From Vitis vinifera (taxonomy: Eukaryota; Streptophyta; Magnoliopsida; Vitales; Vitaceae), in the NCBI RefSeq assembly GCF_030704535.1, contig NC_081813.1:3868001-3932000 (forward strand): a stretch of 64,000 bases of DNA, written 5' to 3'. Each line of letters begins with the position of its first letter. Positions within the stretch are counted from its first letter, which is position 1. A program made the position numbers and the translations under genes. The notes under the pieces are model-generated. The model saw nothing but the letters and a program-made list of their open reading frames with translations, ran no database searches and was not told the DNA's origin. Positions 1-12,106 of this stretch are shown here, piece after piece.

Positions 1-284
1 CCAGTCCTACAGAATCAGTCAAGAATGAAAGAGAATAATTGATGAGTGTCAGAATTAGAGGGTTGTCGGACAGGTATGGATACGCAAGTTCAAGAAGAAG
101 CTCCCCTCTGGGCCTGACAAGATCATAGTGTGGGGTTAGGGTAAACCCAACGTGACAAGTGGCAACAACTGCTGTGCTTCTTTGAATCTTTGTAGCCCAC
201 TCAAGCAGTCAGGCGGCAGTCTTCTCTTTATCTGCATGGCCGGTAACCGGCAGCTATAGATGTGAAGTGGCAGGAAAAAGTAAT

Positions 285-441
285 AAGAAACAAAACGCAA
301 ACACACAAATTTACGTACAAAACCCTACACGATAAAACCAGAGAAAAAGAAAATCTATTATGCCAAAAATTATTATAAGAAGAGAGAAATATGAGCTGCT
401 ATCATATAGATATAAACATCATAACCTTAAACCTTATATAT

Positions 442-476
<35 letters not shown>

Positions 477-640
477 AGTAATTAATAAAGCACGGGATCA
501 AGCTTATCGGTTTGATCCCTCTACTATACCATAGACCCTAAAAAAAAATTCATAATCTTACCTTTACCATATACGTCGCACCACAAATTTTTTGAATATG
601 ACCAAATAAAATTTGAGTCACCAAATTCTAACAATAAGTA
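285..640. repeat. Dispersed repeat, copy 1 (second copy near 26450-26780)
   Basis: Both segments share an order of blocks: an A-rich stretch with 'cacaaattyacgta', an A/G-rich tract, 'ctctaaat/ccttaaac cttatatatcat', a TA-run, then 'cgc-ca-aattttttg' followed by 'gacaaaat'. Similarity is clear by eye but interrupted. No terminal repeats or coding capacity were found, so the class is unknown; the tail of an LTR element or a MITE are the likeliest options. Confidence 0.45.
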
Positions 641-1604
641 AACCTAATTATAAAAAAAATAAGATGAAAAAGAATCCATAACTAAATATATCCGATTATG
701 ACTAAGAATGTCGTATTTTTATATTTAGTTTTTAAATAATTTTTTAATTATGACTTTTATAAATAATATTCTTTTAAGAGAAGACTCGATTACAACTCCC
801 CCAACACCTAAATTATTGACTTCATCATGAAAGACGACCTATGGTCCCATGCAAACGTGCATCACAATTTGAAAATTTCCCCTTGTGCTTCAACCCAACC
901 TTTCCATAATTGACATACCCTGAGATCAGCTTCTCATCCACCAGTCATACCCTCCATTCCAATCTTGTCATATGGCCTGCCTTCAAATTTTGGTCCTTAC
1001 TTTTTAACATCATCAATCTAATAATGTTCCTACTTCAACTATCATGATATAACTTCTCCATTAAATTGCAATCATTATTTTGTTTTTTATTGACCTAAAA
1101 ACTTTATGTTATAATACTTATCGACAATTTTGCATCATTTTTATTAGAAATGATAATGAGGAGAGCATAAAGATTAATGTATTGAAAGTATTCAAGCAAT
1201 TTGATTACCTTGATATGATTGTTTGGATCATATGAAATGTTTGAATTGTGATCGATGTGATCATGATATTCGGACCCTACCCTAAGAAGGTGCTTAATTA
1301 TTTGCATATCACGTGGCTAATAACGAATACTTTTTGTCAACTTTTATTGTGTTTACATGTGCCTACCAACTTCCATTTTTTGTTTTTGATGTCGAATGAA
1401 TATCGTAACATTGATTGAAAGTGAGAAATTTGTCTTTTAAAGTAAAATGTTGAATATGGAGAGTATAATTTTGAAAAATATGGTGAGATGAATAGAAAAT
1501 GAGAAGGTAAAATGTATAGTAATTATTAATTAAGGTATAGAGTATATTTTTGTAGTACCTACTGAAAATATATCTTCAATAGAGAGTGGTGTCATATGCA
1601 TATT

Positions 1605-1915
1605 TTAAGATTATGTTTGGTTTTAAGAAAACGTGAGGGAAAACGAAAAAGAAAGAAAATAAAAAGAAAAAAAAAGTGAAGGAAAATTTAAAAAATAGAT
1701 TTAAAATTAATAAATTATTTCATATGTTACTTCAAACTTATTTAACTTGTTTTTTCTTTTCTATATAAAAATTAAATAATTTAAAAATATATAAATTTTT
1801 AATTAATTTTAATTATATTTTATTTTCTTTTGAAAATTTTATATTGAAATAAAATATGAGAAAATCATTTTTTTCCTTATTACTTTTCGGGAACCAAACA
1901 TAGCATAAGTCTTAT
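1605..1915. mobile_element. Candidate MITE with TGTTTGGTT inverted ends
   Basis: The left end reads TATGTTTGGTTTTAAG and the right end, reverse-complemented, reads TATGTTTGGTTCCCG. The interior is AT-rich and non-coding. I could not find a convincing target-site duplication, so the exact ends and superfamily remain open. Confidence 0.35.
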
Positions 1916-2757
1916 TACTTCATACTTGAATCTCAAATTTTATACGAAGTCTCATTCCATTGTACAATGTTATTATCTTTGATATCTTTACTTCATTTGT
2001 TTGTATGGTTATTTTATTTTTTGACCCAATAATCCAATTTATTTACATCATAATATCATATATTTGTAACTTCATTCAATGGCTCAGATTTCACCATACG
2101 TTATTAATGACCAAATTTAAAGCTTGAATAATTGAGGAATCTAAATTCAATGAATCCTCGTACATTTTTAATTTATATTCCCCACCAACTTTTTTTTTTC
2201 TAAAAAAAGAAATAAATTATTGAAAGGGAATATTGATTGTTAATTAAATTTAGCCTGAAAAGTCAATGTCAGTCCAAATTCAATTTTGGTAGCACATTTC
2301 GAACATTTAATAATGGACTTTAAAAATCATGTCATTAAAGGACAGAGGTATTTTGAGGACCATGTGGTCCATATCCACCCCCTTGAATTTCCTTGCAAAT
2401 TGCAATAAAAAAATATATGCAAACTACATTTTTTTTTCTTCTCAATTATTGGATCAAAGTCATTAAAATTTGTGGATGATAATCTTAAATGTGTGGTGAT
2501 CCAGCCGCCATAATAGTATGATTAAGACATAGTAGAGTGAAAATTAATTTTTTAATCATAGTATATAATTCACTAAGCTTTTGAGTACAAGCAACCATTT
2601 TGAATATGATTTAGAAAAAAAATTGGGGTGACCAACCCTTTACTAAATAAATAAAAATGGATGGTTGATGCTTTGGTGTGCCAAATCAAAGTATCTTTTA
2701 AGTCTTACCTACCACATTATTGCTTGATTTTACCCTTTTTTTTATTTATTATTATTA

Positions 2758-3085
2758 GTGTAGGTGAAAATTAATAAATTAGGCCACTATAAAAATACTT
2801 CTAAAGTTGGAAAAGCAATATATTGTTTTTTTTCCTTATTTTGAAAGTATGATTAAGTATCAAAAAGTTCTTTTGCCATAATGATTTTCAATTATAGGCA
2901 AGAGATTATATATATATATTTTAGGTGTGTGTAGGTGAAAATTAATAAATTAGGCCACTATAAAAATACTTCTAAAGTTGGAAAAGCAATATATTGTTTT
3001 TTTTTTTCCTTATTTTGAAAGTATGATTAAGTATCAAAAAGTTCATTTGCCATAATGATTTTCAATTATAGGCAAGAGATTATAT
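2758..3085. repeat. Tandem duplication, about 155 bp copies offset by 171 bp
   Basis: Copy 1 starts at 2758 and copy 2 at 2929, both with 'gtgtaggtgaaaattaat', and both run to 'aggcaagagattatat'. Differences are a T-tract length change and about one substitution (gttctttt versus gttcattt), so the duplication is recent. It lies in non-coding DNA about 3 kb upstream of the TauE/SafE gene. Confidence 0.9.
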
Positions 3086-5629
3086 TCTTGTGAGTAAAAA
3101 AGGGTGATTTGGTGTGGTGAAATTGAAAATTATTTTCAATTTTTTAAAATTTAAATAGAACATTATTAAAGTATAGATTTATTTGAAATTATTTCACATG
3201 GACAACCGAGAAATAGTGCCAAATATGAAAATAATTATTATAATTTCTTCCATATTTTATTTTATTATTTTTCTTTTGCGGGTTGGTGGGATTGATGGCT
3301 AAATTAAATATAACCCAAATTAAGAAATAATTAACATAAGTTCAACCTAACTCAACCTCTAACTTAAAGTACTCAACTCAAGTTCTACTTAGTCTCATTT
3401 TTTTAAATTCGAGTCGGCTTCGGATTGGTCGAGTTAGTTAGATTGATTGGATTACAATATTAAAAATTCATTCATAATGATTTTTTTTTTTTTAAATCTA
3501 TATATTTATACCAAAATTTAAATAATAAATAACACAAAATTTAAAAATAATAATAATAAAAAAAGTAAAAATAAACTTATGTATTTAAAAAAAATGAAAA
3601 AATATATAATATAATTATAATTTAATATTTTTCAAAAAATAAATATTATCATACAAAATAATAAATATTATAAAAAGATCAAATCCGATTCGAATTAAAC
3701 TCATATCATTGGAATATTGGTCCAAGTTCAACGTAAAATAAGTTCAAATTAAAAAAACTTAACTCAAACTCAATCAGAATAATAAAAATACCAGATTGGG
3801 TGGATCAATCCGTCCAAGTTGCAACCCTGATTTAAAATGAGATAATTTTTTTTTCTTCCCTAAAATCAAATACATCAACTTGGATAACTCCTAAAATCAA
3901 GTAAATTTTCTAATTCTCTTTTATAATTTTGGTTATTCTATTATCTTATCATAACAAATTTTGGAGAAGGGTAATCTCATTTTGAAAAAAAAATGAATAT
4001 TAATAAAAATTATTTGTAATATTTTCTCTTCAAGCTGACATAGATGTGAACAAATTGCCAGGTGTCAGCAGAAATAATAAAAATATTAAAAGACACCGGC
4101 AAGGAAATGGTGGAGAATTGAAGGCTACGTACTGTGGTGTTGAGGGATCACGTGATCCACGTGCTTTTGTTTTTGGTTTTCTGTTTTTGTGTTTTTTGTT
4201 TTTGTTTTTTTACTTTAATTATTTTTGTTATCTCAAGAACCCACGTGCCATAATGATACCATTTTGGTTTGGGTTTTGGATGTGTTTGCTTCAATTCACA
4301 TTTCTTTCTTGCTTTTTTATTTATTTATTTTATTTTGGGTTATACTTTACAGCTGCAAATCTCCACCAAATCAAAGACAATTTATGTGGCATTTGTTAAT
4401 TTAATAAGTTTTTTTATTAATTGATTTTCTCGTCTTAAGTTATGAACAGAACCATGAACACGAGAACTATTTTTTTCTTATGATACAAGAATCTTGAACT
4501 TCATTTCTATGGAGAAAAATATGAAAAACTTCGAGAAAATATTTTTTTTTAAAGAATTTATTAACTCTTTATAGATTTCGTAGGTATTATTTACCTTAAT
4601 ATTTTCTTATTTTTATATATTAATTTTTTTTCAAAATTATTAATTTCTTTTATAACAAAATCAAATATAAGGAATTTTATCCTTTATTTGGTACTTTGGT
4701 GGAACAAACATGACCTATGCCATTAGGGAAATAATGGAACATTTGTGTATATGCTCATTTAGGCAAACATGAAAAAGTATGAAAGAAGGGCCAAAATATG
4801 AAGGAATTTAATTAAGTTGTCTTGTTTAAATCATTACAAATACATGCTAATATATGAATAATTATTGAATTAAGCTTATTTTCTATTCTCTTCTTTTATT
4901 TTGGATTGACTTCTTAGAATTCAAAAACTATTTTGTTTTTAAGTCTAATAAAAACTTCTATATTTATTTAATTTCATTGAAAGAGGTTATAACTTAAAAA
5001 AAAAAAAAATCTTAATATAAAAGTTGGGAAAATATGAAAGCCTATTTGATAACCGTTTTCGAAAACAATTCTAAAAAATAGTTTTAAAAATTGTTATCTG
5101 ATTTTTGTAAAATAAAAATTTGTTTGAAAATGTAAAATATTTTTAACTTATTTTTACTATTTTTAAATATATTTTCAAAATAATTTATATGTTTAATATT
5201 TTATTTTTAATCATTTTACATACTTATATAATTATTTCTTAAAACAACCTAGTAAAACAAATGAAAACAAAAATAAATTTTTATTTTTAAATATATTTTA
5301 ACAACTTATAGTAGAAAGTTTATTTTGACTTAGAAGTTATTTTATATTTAATAAATTTTTTATAATAATAATACTGTCGTTTAACACATTAATTAATTTT
5401 CAAAATTGTTACATGCATGGTAACTTTTATTCCAAAGTCGTTTCCCATTCATTCAATTATGTTGTTAGGTTAAAAATAAGGTTCCAAACTTCCGACTAGA
5501 TTTTGAAAATATATTTAAAACTATGAAAATCAATTTTAAAATGAAAAAAATCACATGCAAAACTAGAAAAATTTGAATTATAGCGTAGCTTGGTTGAAAT
5601 AAATATCCAGGCGATGATGGCAGAGAGAC

Positions 5630-5970
5630 TCAGAGACAGGGACAGCAGTCATAGGTTTAGGAAGGGAGGGAGAGAAAAGGAGAGAGGGAGAGAGAGTGAC
5701 AGCTGACAATAGAGGAAAATGGTGGGAGGGGATTAGAGAGGGGAAGAAGACAAAGATCGGGGGAGTTCAAGAGAGAGAGGACAAAGAGGCCAAGAACTCC
5801 CAGAAGCTCCACCACAACCACCTTCCCAACACCTTCCCACCACCTTCCTCACCACCTTTCTCACTCTCCCCATCTTCTACATTTACTCCTCCCACTCCCC
5901 CATCCTTTGTCCGGATCACATCTCTCCTTCTCTCTAAGTACAGTCTTCAATCTTCACGCCCACTCATTCA
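5630..5970 (+). promoter_or_regulatory. GA-rich then CT-rich promoter or 5'-leader region of the TauE/SafE gene
   Basis: A purine tract of gagagg/gagaga repeats (about 5640-5780) is followed by a pyrimidine tract with CT and CTCC repeats (about 5820-5960), about 350-680 bases upstream of the start codon. In plants, GA repeats are bound by BBR/BPC (GAGA-binding) factors, and CT-rich patches often lie near transcription starts. Use as promoter or leader is inferred from position only; I did not identify a TATA box. Confidence 0.4.
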
Positions 5971-6313
5971 TTCTCCTGTCTGTCACCCCCTAACCTTACC
6001 CACCAACCGTAGCTCCCTCCGGCTCCTCCGAGTTCGACTCACCCTGAACTCGGTTGCCAGCCCAGGAGTTCCACCCTCTTAACTGCTTTTTTCAGCTACA
6101 TTTCTTTTGCAAATTTCAGCTCAACTCCTCGTTTTTGTTGGTTTTCGTAAAACACTGAGTCGACTCAGTCGAAGCACCTATTGGGCATTGGAAACTTTTA
6201 GCTGTGTAGCAGTAGCTAGAGTTTGAAAAATTTAGCTATTTTTTGGGTGTGGGGTTGAGGAATTTGTTGATTTTTGTAGTGAGAGAAAAGAGTGGTGGGG
6301 AGTGAGGAATCCG

Positions 6314-9300
6314 ATGGCTGGGATTGGGTCGAAATGGTGGGGTTTGAGAAGAGTGGCGTTGATTCTGGTGACTTTTCTTGGTGTAGCTTCAGTGCTGGTC
6401 TCAGCAGAACGAACTTTGAAGCAAGAAAGTTCAAGTCATGATGGGAGTAGAGAGGTTGAGCCCGGTTTGATGACCAAAATAGTGAATTTCTTATGGGACC
6501 CAAACCTATCGGCATATGAACATGTGTGGCCGGTAAGTTGCAAAAATTTCAGTGTTTTTGAGACTCTAACCCTCTGTTTGGTTGCTGAGAAAACCCTTGA
6601 GAAGGAAAGAAACAGAGAGAGAGAAAGAGGAAATGTTGAACGTTAGACAAGAAAAGGGACATAAAATTCACATCAGCTAACTCAAATTGTACTGGACCTG
6701 GACTTGGTTCAGTGAAGGATTTTGTTCTATTGGATCCAAAAATTGGAGAATCTCATATTCAAAGCTTTAATTCCTTTTCTTTTTATTATTTTTCCCAGAA
6801 AAACAAGGTGCTATATTGTGAAGAAGTACTTATGATTTGTGAAATTTGGTTTCACAGGATATGAAATTCGGCTGGCAAATTATTGTTGGAACAATAATTG
6901 GATTCTTTGGAGCAGCTTTCGGAAGTGTAGGAGGTGTTGGTGGGGGTGGCATTTTTGTTCCCATGCTTACTCTGGTTATTGGGTTCGATGCAAAATCATC
7001 GACTGCAATTTCGAAATGTAAGAAATGGATCTACTCTTTTCTTTCAATGAATTCTCAAGATATTTTGATCATCTTTTACATCAGAGGAGGTAAGCTGGGT
7101 TGATTTCATAATCTGAACCAGAACTTTGGAGTTGACTTTTTTTCTTTGTTTTTTTGGTAGAATATGATTGATTTTTAAATGGGGTTGTGATTAAGTTGGA
7201 TAAAAGTTTCTGTGATTTTCCTTTTGTATCGGATCATTCATTTTTCAACCTCTGCTAGACAATGCCTTGAGGATGATTGTATTTCTGTTTGTTTGATCAG
7301 GTATGATCATGGGTGCGGCAGCCTCGACTGTTTACTACAATCTTAAGCTGAGGCATCCTACACTTGACATGCCTATTATCGACTACGATCTGGCACTTCT
7401 ATTCCAACCAATGTTGGTGTTAGGGATCAGTATTGGAGTTGCTTTCAATGTGATTTTTGCTGACTGGATGGTTACTGTCTTGCTAATCGTTCTCTTCATA
7501 GGTAATATGATTGTATGGAATTATGGAATTAGTACTCGCCGCCTTTTCCTGTGTTATTCTTGGGCAATCTCCTTGATGGGTTGTGGTTATTTGCAGGCAC
7601 ATCAACTAAAGCCTTCTTCAAAGGTGTAGAGACATGGAAAAAAGAGACCATAATAAAAAAGGTTTTCTATATCTTTATTCATTCTGCATGTTGAATCAAT
7701 GTATGCTCTTGTTTGAGTTGAACGATACCTTACATCACTTGTCTCTCTTGCATCTGATTTTTCAGGAGGCCGCTAAACGCTTGGAATCAAATGGTGAGTT
7801 GCTAAACAATTTTATATGTTTGCGGGTTTACTAATTTTGTATGAACTTACAGAATGAATCTGTGAAAATCTAATCATCTTTTGTTTACTAATCAGGTAAT
7901 GGTAGTGAAGATGGGGAATACAAAGCTCTACCTGCAGGGCCCAATGATGGCACTCAAAGGGACACCAATGCACCTAAAGATAAAGAGGTAAGAATGACAG
8001 AGTTGATTTTTGGTGTTCCATGGTTCTCAGGACTGACTTTTGTAACCTCCGCAGGTCTCTATTATTGAGAATGTGTGCTGGAAGGAACTTGGTTTACTCT
8101 TTGCTGTCTGGGTCATAATCCTTGGTCTGCAGATTGGCAAGGTCTCGATTATTGATAGCATGTTTTAGTATTTTTACCCTGTTTTATGCATTTAGGTGAT
8201 GAACTGATGAGACCATTGTATGTTGGACACAGAACTACACCTCAACTTGTTCAGCTGGATACTGGACATTAAACCTGCTGCAGGTAAGTTTCATGACTAT
8301 GATCAGAGAACAGTCAGATCAGCTATGTGCTTGATCTAATTTTCTTGAACTCTGGTTCCAAAGCATCACATTGAAAGTTTTATTTTATTTTTTTCATCTT
8401 TCAGGTCCCTGTGGCTGTTGGAGTATCGGGATATGAGGCAGTTTGCCTGTATAAGGGACGAAGAGTGATTGCATCCAAGGGAGAGGAAGGCACAAACTGG
8501 AAAGTTCACAACCTTATCTTTTACTGTGGTGTTGGTGTTCTGGCTGGAATTGTTGGTGGGCTGCTTGGTCTTGGTGGAGGATTCATCCTGGGTCCACTGT
8601 TTTTGGAGCTGGGAATCCCTCCTCAGGTTCATTTCTTACTTCCACTCAAAGTTAATAAAATTATGTGATGTTAGGTCCGTCTTGGTTTGAATGCTCACTG
8701 AGTTTAAGCCGTGAACATCCCATCAAGCAAGCGATTCCTTAAAAAGTATTGAAGTAAAAAAAAAAAAGGCCATTTGGCTGTTGAAAGAGATTAAAGGAAA
8801 GGTATCTCTGGATGCCCCATGGGAATTGGGTGACAATGGAAAGAATGGAACTGTTCTTTTCATGAAATCCTATAACCATTCCCACACTACTACTTGTGGT
8901 GATAGATCCTATTCCTTTCAAAGCCTCCATTCACGGTCATTGAATGCTTGACGTAAACTGAAGCATGTAAATTCCGTGAAAAAACTAAACACAGTATTAA
9001 ACTATATTTTCGTTTTCAATTCCAGCTCTGAGAAAGGACACTCGAAATTGACATTTATATTTGTTAATTTACCCTTTAGAAGTTAATTTTTTTTACATTG
9101 GGATCGCTATCAAATCTCCCCCACCCCACATATTCTATTACATCTTGATGCGTATATTATATTACAACTTGGATCTATACAATCATGCTTGAATTGATTA
9201 GAGGTGAGCTTACTATGCAGGTGTCAAGTGCCACTGCTACCTTTGCCATGACATTTTCCGCATCCATGTCTGTTGTGGAGTATTATCTTTTAAAACGTTT

Positions 9301-9843
9301 CCCAGTTCCCTATGGTACGTCGTCCAGCCAAATCTGGTTTATGCTTTAAAAATTCAGCCATGGCTTATTAAAAAAAACCCAACTCGATTAAGCAATGGGA
9401 GCGACTTTCTTCCCTTTTAGTTAGTATTTCTTTTGTCAAATTTGGACTTATGTTTATCATTTTCCAATTAATCATGCAGCCCTATACTTTGTTGCTGTGG
9501 CAACTGTTGCTGCATTTTTGGGGCAACATGTTGTTAGGAAGCTGATTAACATACTAGGACGAGCATCTTTGATCATCTTCATCCTGTCCTTCACTATCTT
9601 TGTGAGCGCAATCTCACTAGGTAAGCATTGGTTCTATATATACGCAATGTTGCAGATTCTTTTATAAGTAGTACTTCCATTTCTAGATGGAGATTTTTGA
9701 AGCTTGGAGGACTTGTGTTTAAGCCTAAGGAACGTAAATTTTCTCTTTTGTCAACAGGTGGAGTAGGCATAAAGGACATGATAGAAAAGATCGAGCAGAA
9801 GGACTACATGGGATTTGAGAACCTCTGCACTTACGAGTCTTAA
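6314..9843 (+). CDS. Sulfite exporter TauE/SafE family membrane protein (12 exons, 481 aa)
   Basis: Exons: 6314-6532, 6858-7017, 7301-7501, 7597-7661, 7766-7793, 7896-7987, 8055-8141, 8233-8283, 8405-8626, 9221-9314, 9480-9620, 9758-9843. Every junction is GT-AG and the frame stays open for 482 codons. The N-terminus has a hydrophobic signal-like segment (residues 10-30) and a basic start (GSKWWGLRR). Two related membrane halves follow, each with the family's Gly-rich motif: [11 protein letters not shown] near residue 98 and GGLLGLGGG near 352. A hydrophilic, charged loop (about 205-260) lies between them. Bacterial TauE/SafE proteins export sulfite, sulfoacetate or related anions; plant members are poorly characterised, so the substrate is not known from sequence. 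The ATG chosen is the first in frame before the hydrophobic segment. The gene looks intact. It is convergent with the PDI-like gene, whose stop lies 2.3 kb away. Confidence 0.93.
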
Positions 9844-12106
9844 AATCCGCAGTCAACTCCCCGCAAGCTTTAAATTTCTACTCATACTTCTGTATTTAGC
9901 TTTGAATTCTTGGGATTAAGGAAAGATTATATGTTGCTCTAGGATAGTAGCTCGTTTACAATTATGCATTGTAATTTACAATTCCTTACCTTTCAATTGA
10001 AATTTTACTTTTGCCTTGTTACACTCTCCAACAAAATCTTGCCTTAATTTTCAACTTCTTTGATCAGATTTCTGACTTTAATTTCCAGGCTGAGAAGGTG
10101 AATCCTCCTATAAGTTCATTTTGCTTGGTTAGATATTAACAGGCAACATGGTCACCTGGAAAAGTTCAGGGAAAACCACGTTGGCGTAAAGAAAAAATGT
10201 TTGAATCCTCGTATGGTAGGGGTTCCGTGTACGAGAAAAACTAGCAAAAATTGTTGTATGAAAACATCAATCAGCAATGTGACAGAGTGTATGATATATT
10301 CAAGGTGGTCTTCTTCACTTTTTGGGTTTATTTATATCCGTTTCAGTTTGGATCGGTTTCTGAGAAGTCAAAAGCTCTTCTCTAAATTCAATAAGAAATT
10401 TATGATTACAAAAAAACTCGACATAAAAGTAAAAAAAAATATTGTTTCTTATAGAAGCTTTATTTTGATTCATATTTAGTATAATAAAAATTATACTAAT
10501 ATTATCCTTTAAAAATTATGACTTAGATCGTAACACTGATTCTTGATATATTAGAAATTAGGAAGGAATCCCATACGAGGCCATAGTGACCTATTGCATT
10601 TTATTTTAAGATTCAAAATATCAAAGAATTTCTAAACCATTTGAGAGAGTAGGCAGATTAGCTCCCCAACCTAACCCCTAGTGGCTAGAGTTTGGAATCC
10701 AAATTTCTAACCATATATTTGATGGGGAGACACATGGGAGTCAATAGCAGATCCCAGCAAAGTAGGTGATCCCTATTCAAATTTCATATTGCAGCCCACC
10801 TCACCCGGCTCACCTAATGCAAATTTTCACATGTTCATACTTTTCAAAGACTATTAATTTATGAGCAACGTTGACCAACATCAGCCCTCAAGGTGGCCAT
10901 ATTCAGATCCCTTCCTTTGCTATTAATCTATGGGACTTAGTCAATTCTCAATACAGATAAAAATGAGTCAGACTCCTTTTAAAGAAAAGTATATAACTAA
11001 ACCAGAAGAAAGAGAGGTTAATGATATGGATAAGCTCCACTAGAATAGCTTTGACTGAGAATGGAGTAATTCAAGCACGAGGGTTTGAGACCTGACAGGT
11101 AGGTAATTGTCTGTTGCTTCTACCTCAAGAATGTTTGTTTCGTGCCATAGAAGTTTGATTGGGAAGCGTAAAAGAAACAAGCTTCTAGAATTGAATATTC
11201 CAAATTAAAAGCCACAATTTCCTTAAAGGAAAAAAAAAAGGTTTTAGAGATCTTTTCAAATTTCTTTTTTCATTAAGGCTTCTTATTATGATAAGAATCA
11301 ATGGGTCATCCTTTGATTTCAAGGTTGATGAACCGCAGAATACCTTGTTAGCAGTCTATCATCTCTTAAAGGTTATGCATTCTGTACTAATAAGTAATAA
11401 TGGTTGCATTCAAGTCTCTAATCACCTCACCCCGACCGTCTCCGTTGTTAACCCTTATACGTCAAAGTTTAACTTATTATAAATCAGAGCAATTCAATAA
11501 ATCTATTTTTCAACTAATTTAGAGTTCGTTTGACAGTGTTTTTAAAAAGCATTTTTATTAAACATGAAACTATTTCACACAAAACTTTTCTATTAAACTC
11601 TTTCGGAAGTCATAAGCTCTTTTAACCAATTTAGCCGATGCATAAAAGTCATCATTAAGCTTAAATGTTTAGGTGCCGTAGACTGCTTGTCAAAGTTTCC
11701 ATAACAGGGTGGCACTGCACCATAAGGATGAAATTTGGGCCTGGCCTTAAGTCAGTCTGAAGGCCTTTCGCTTAGACTGAAATTTGGGGCCAAGACCAAG
11801 AGACAAGAGTTTCCCAGATATCATGTCATTATCTATCAATCAACATTCTTAAATTACATATAAATGATAATTAGGTTACAAGAGCCAAAATTTTTAGTCA
11901 TCAAACTATAGGCAAACTCTGTAGCATTGGTTTCTATCAGGGCTTTGCCTACTCACTGTTTGCAAAACTATCACTTAATCAAGCAAGTTTAGAATAGCTA
12001 AATATATATTTTGCTAAGTACCTGGATAAATGAACTCATCCCAATCTAGTCTTCCCTTCTTTTGGAAGTTGAAGTCTTGGGATTTGTTTTGTATCTCTAT
12101 AATTTT
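9844..12106. other. Intergenic region between two convergent genes
   Basis: It holds the 3' untranslated regions of both flanking genes and no supported gene. A segment near 10320-10540, with 'tttctgagaa' and later 'agaagctttattttgatt', has a diverged counterpart near 45235-45480. This suggests an old MITE family. A second stretch near 11520-11640 has the same flavour (gagttcgtttgacag; cataagctctttt). Confidence 0.5.

Larger units (their letters stand above)
1..5590. other. AT-rich intergenic region with MITE-like remnants
   Basis: I see no convincing gene here; the short open frames are low-complexity. It holds a (TA)n microsatellite near 446-475, a repeat segment (about 285-640) with a diverged second copy near 26450-26780, and a candidate MITE near 1605-1915 with opposed TGTTTGGTT ends. 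It also holds a recent tandem duplication (2758-3085). A degenerate repeat near 3290-3830 ends in TTGCAACCCTG, as hAT-type MITEs often do. The first 280 bases are less AT-rich and may be the edge of a neighbouring transcription unit, but no reading frame supports this. Confidence 0.6.

Noticed and set aside
4046..4399. 117-codon Phe/Leu/Tyr-rich open frame
   Set aside because: The apparent membrane character comes from T-rich sequence; no conserved motif, no splice context.
5696..6082. 128-codon open frame upstream of the TauE/SafE gene
   Set aside because: It is made of GA-rich then CT-rich low-complexity sequence in the probable promoter or leader; no domain.
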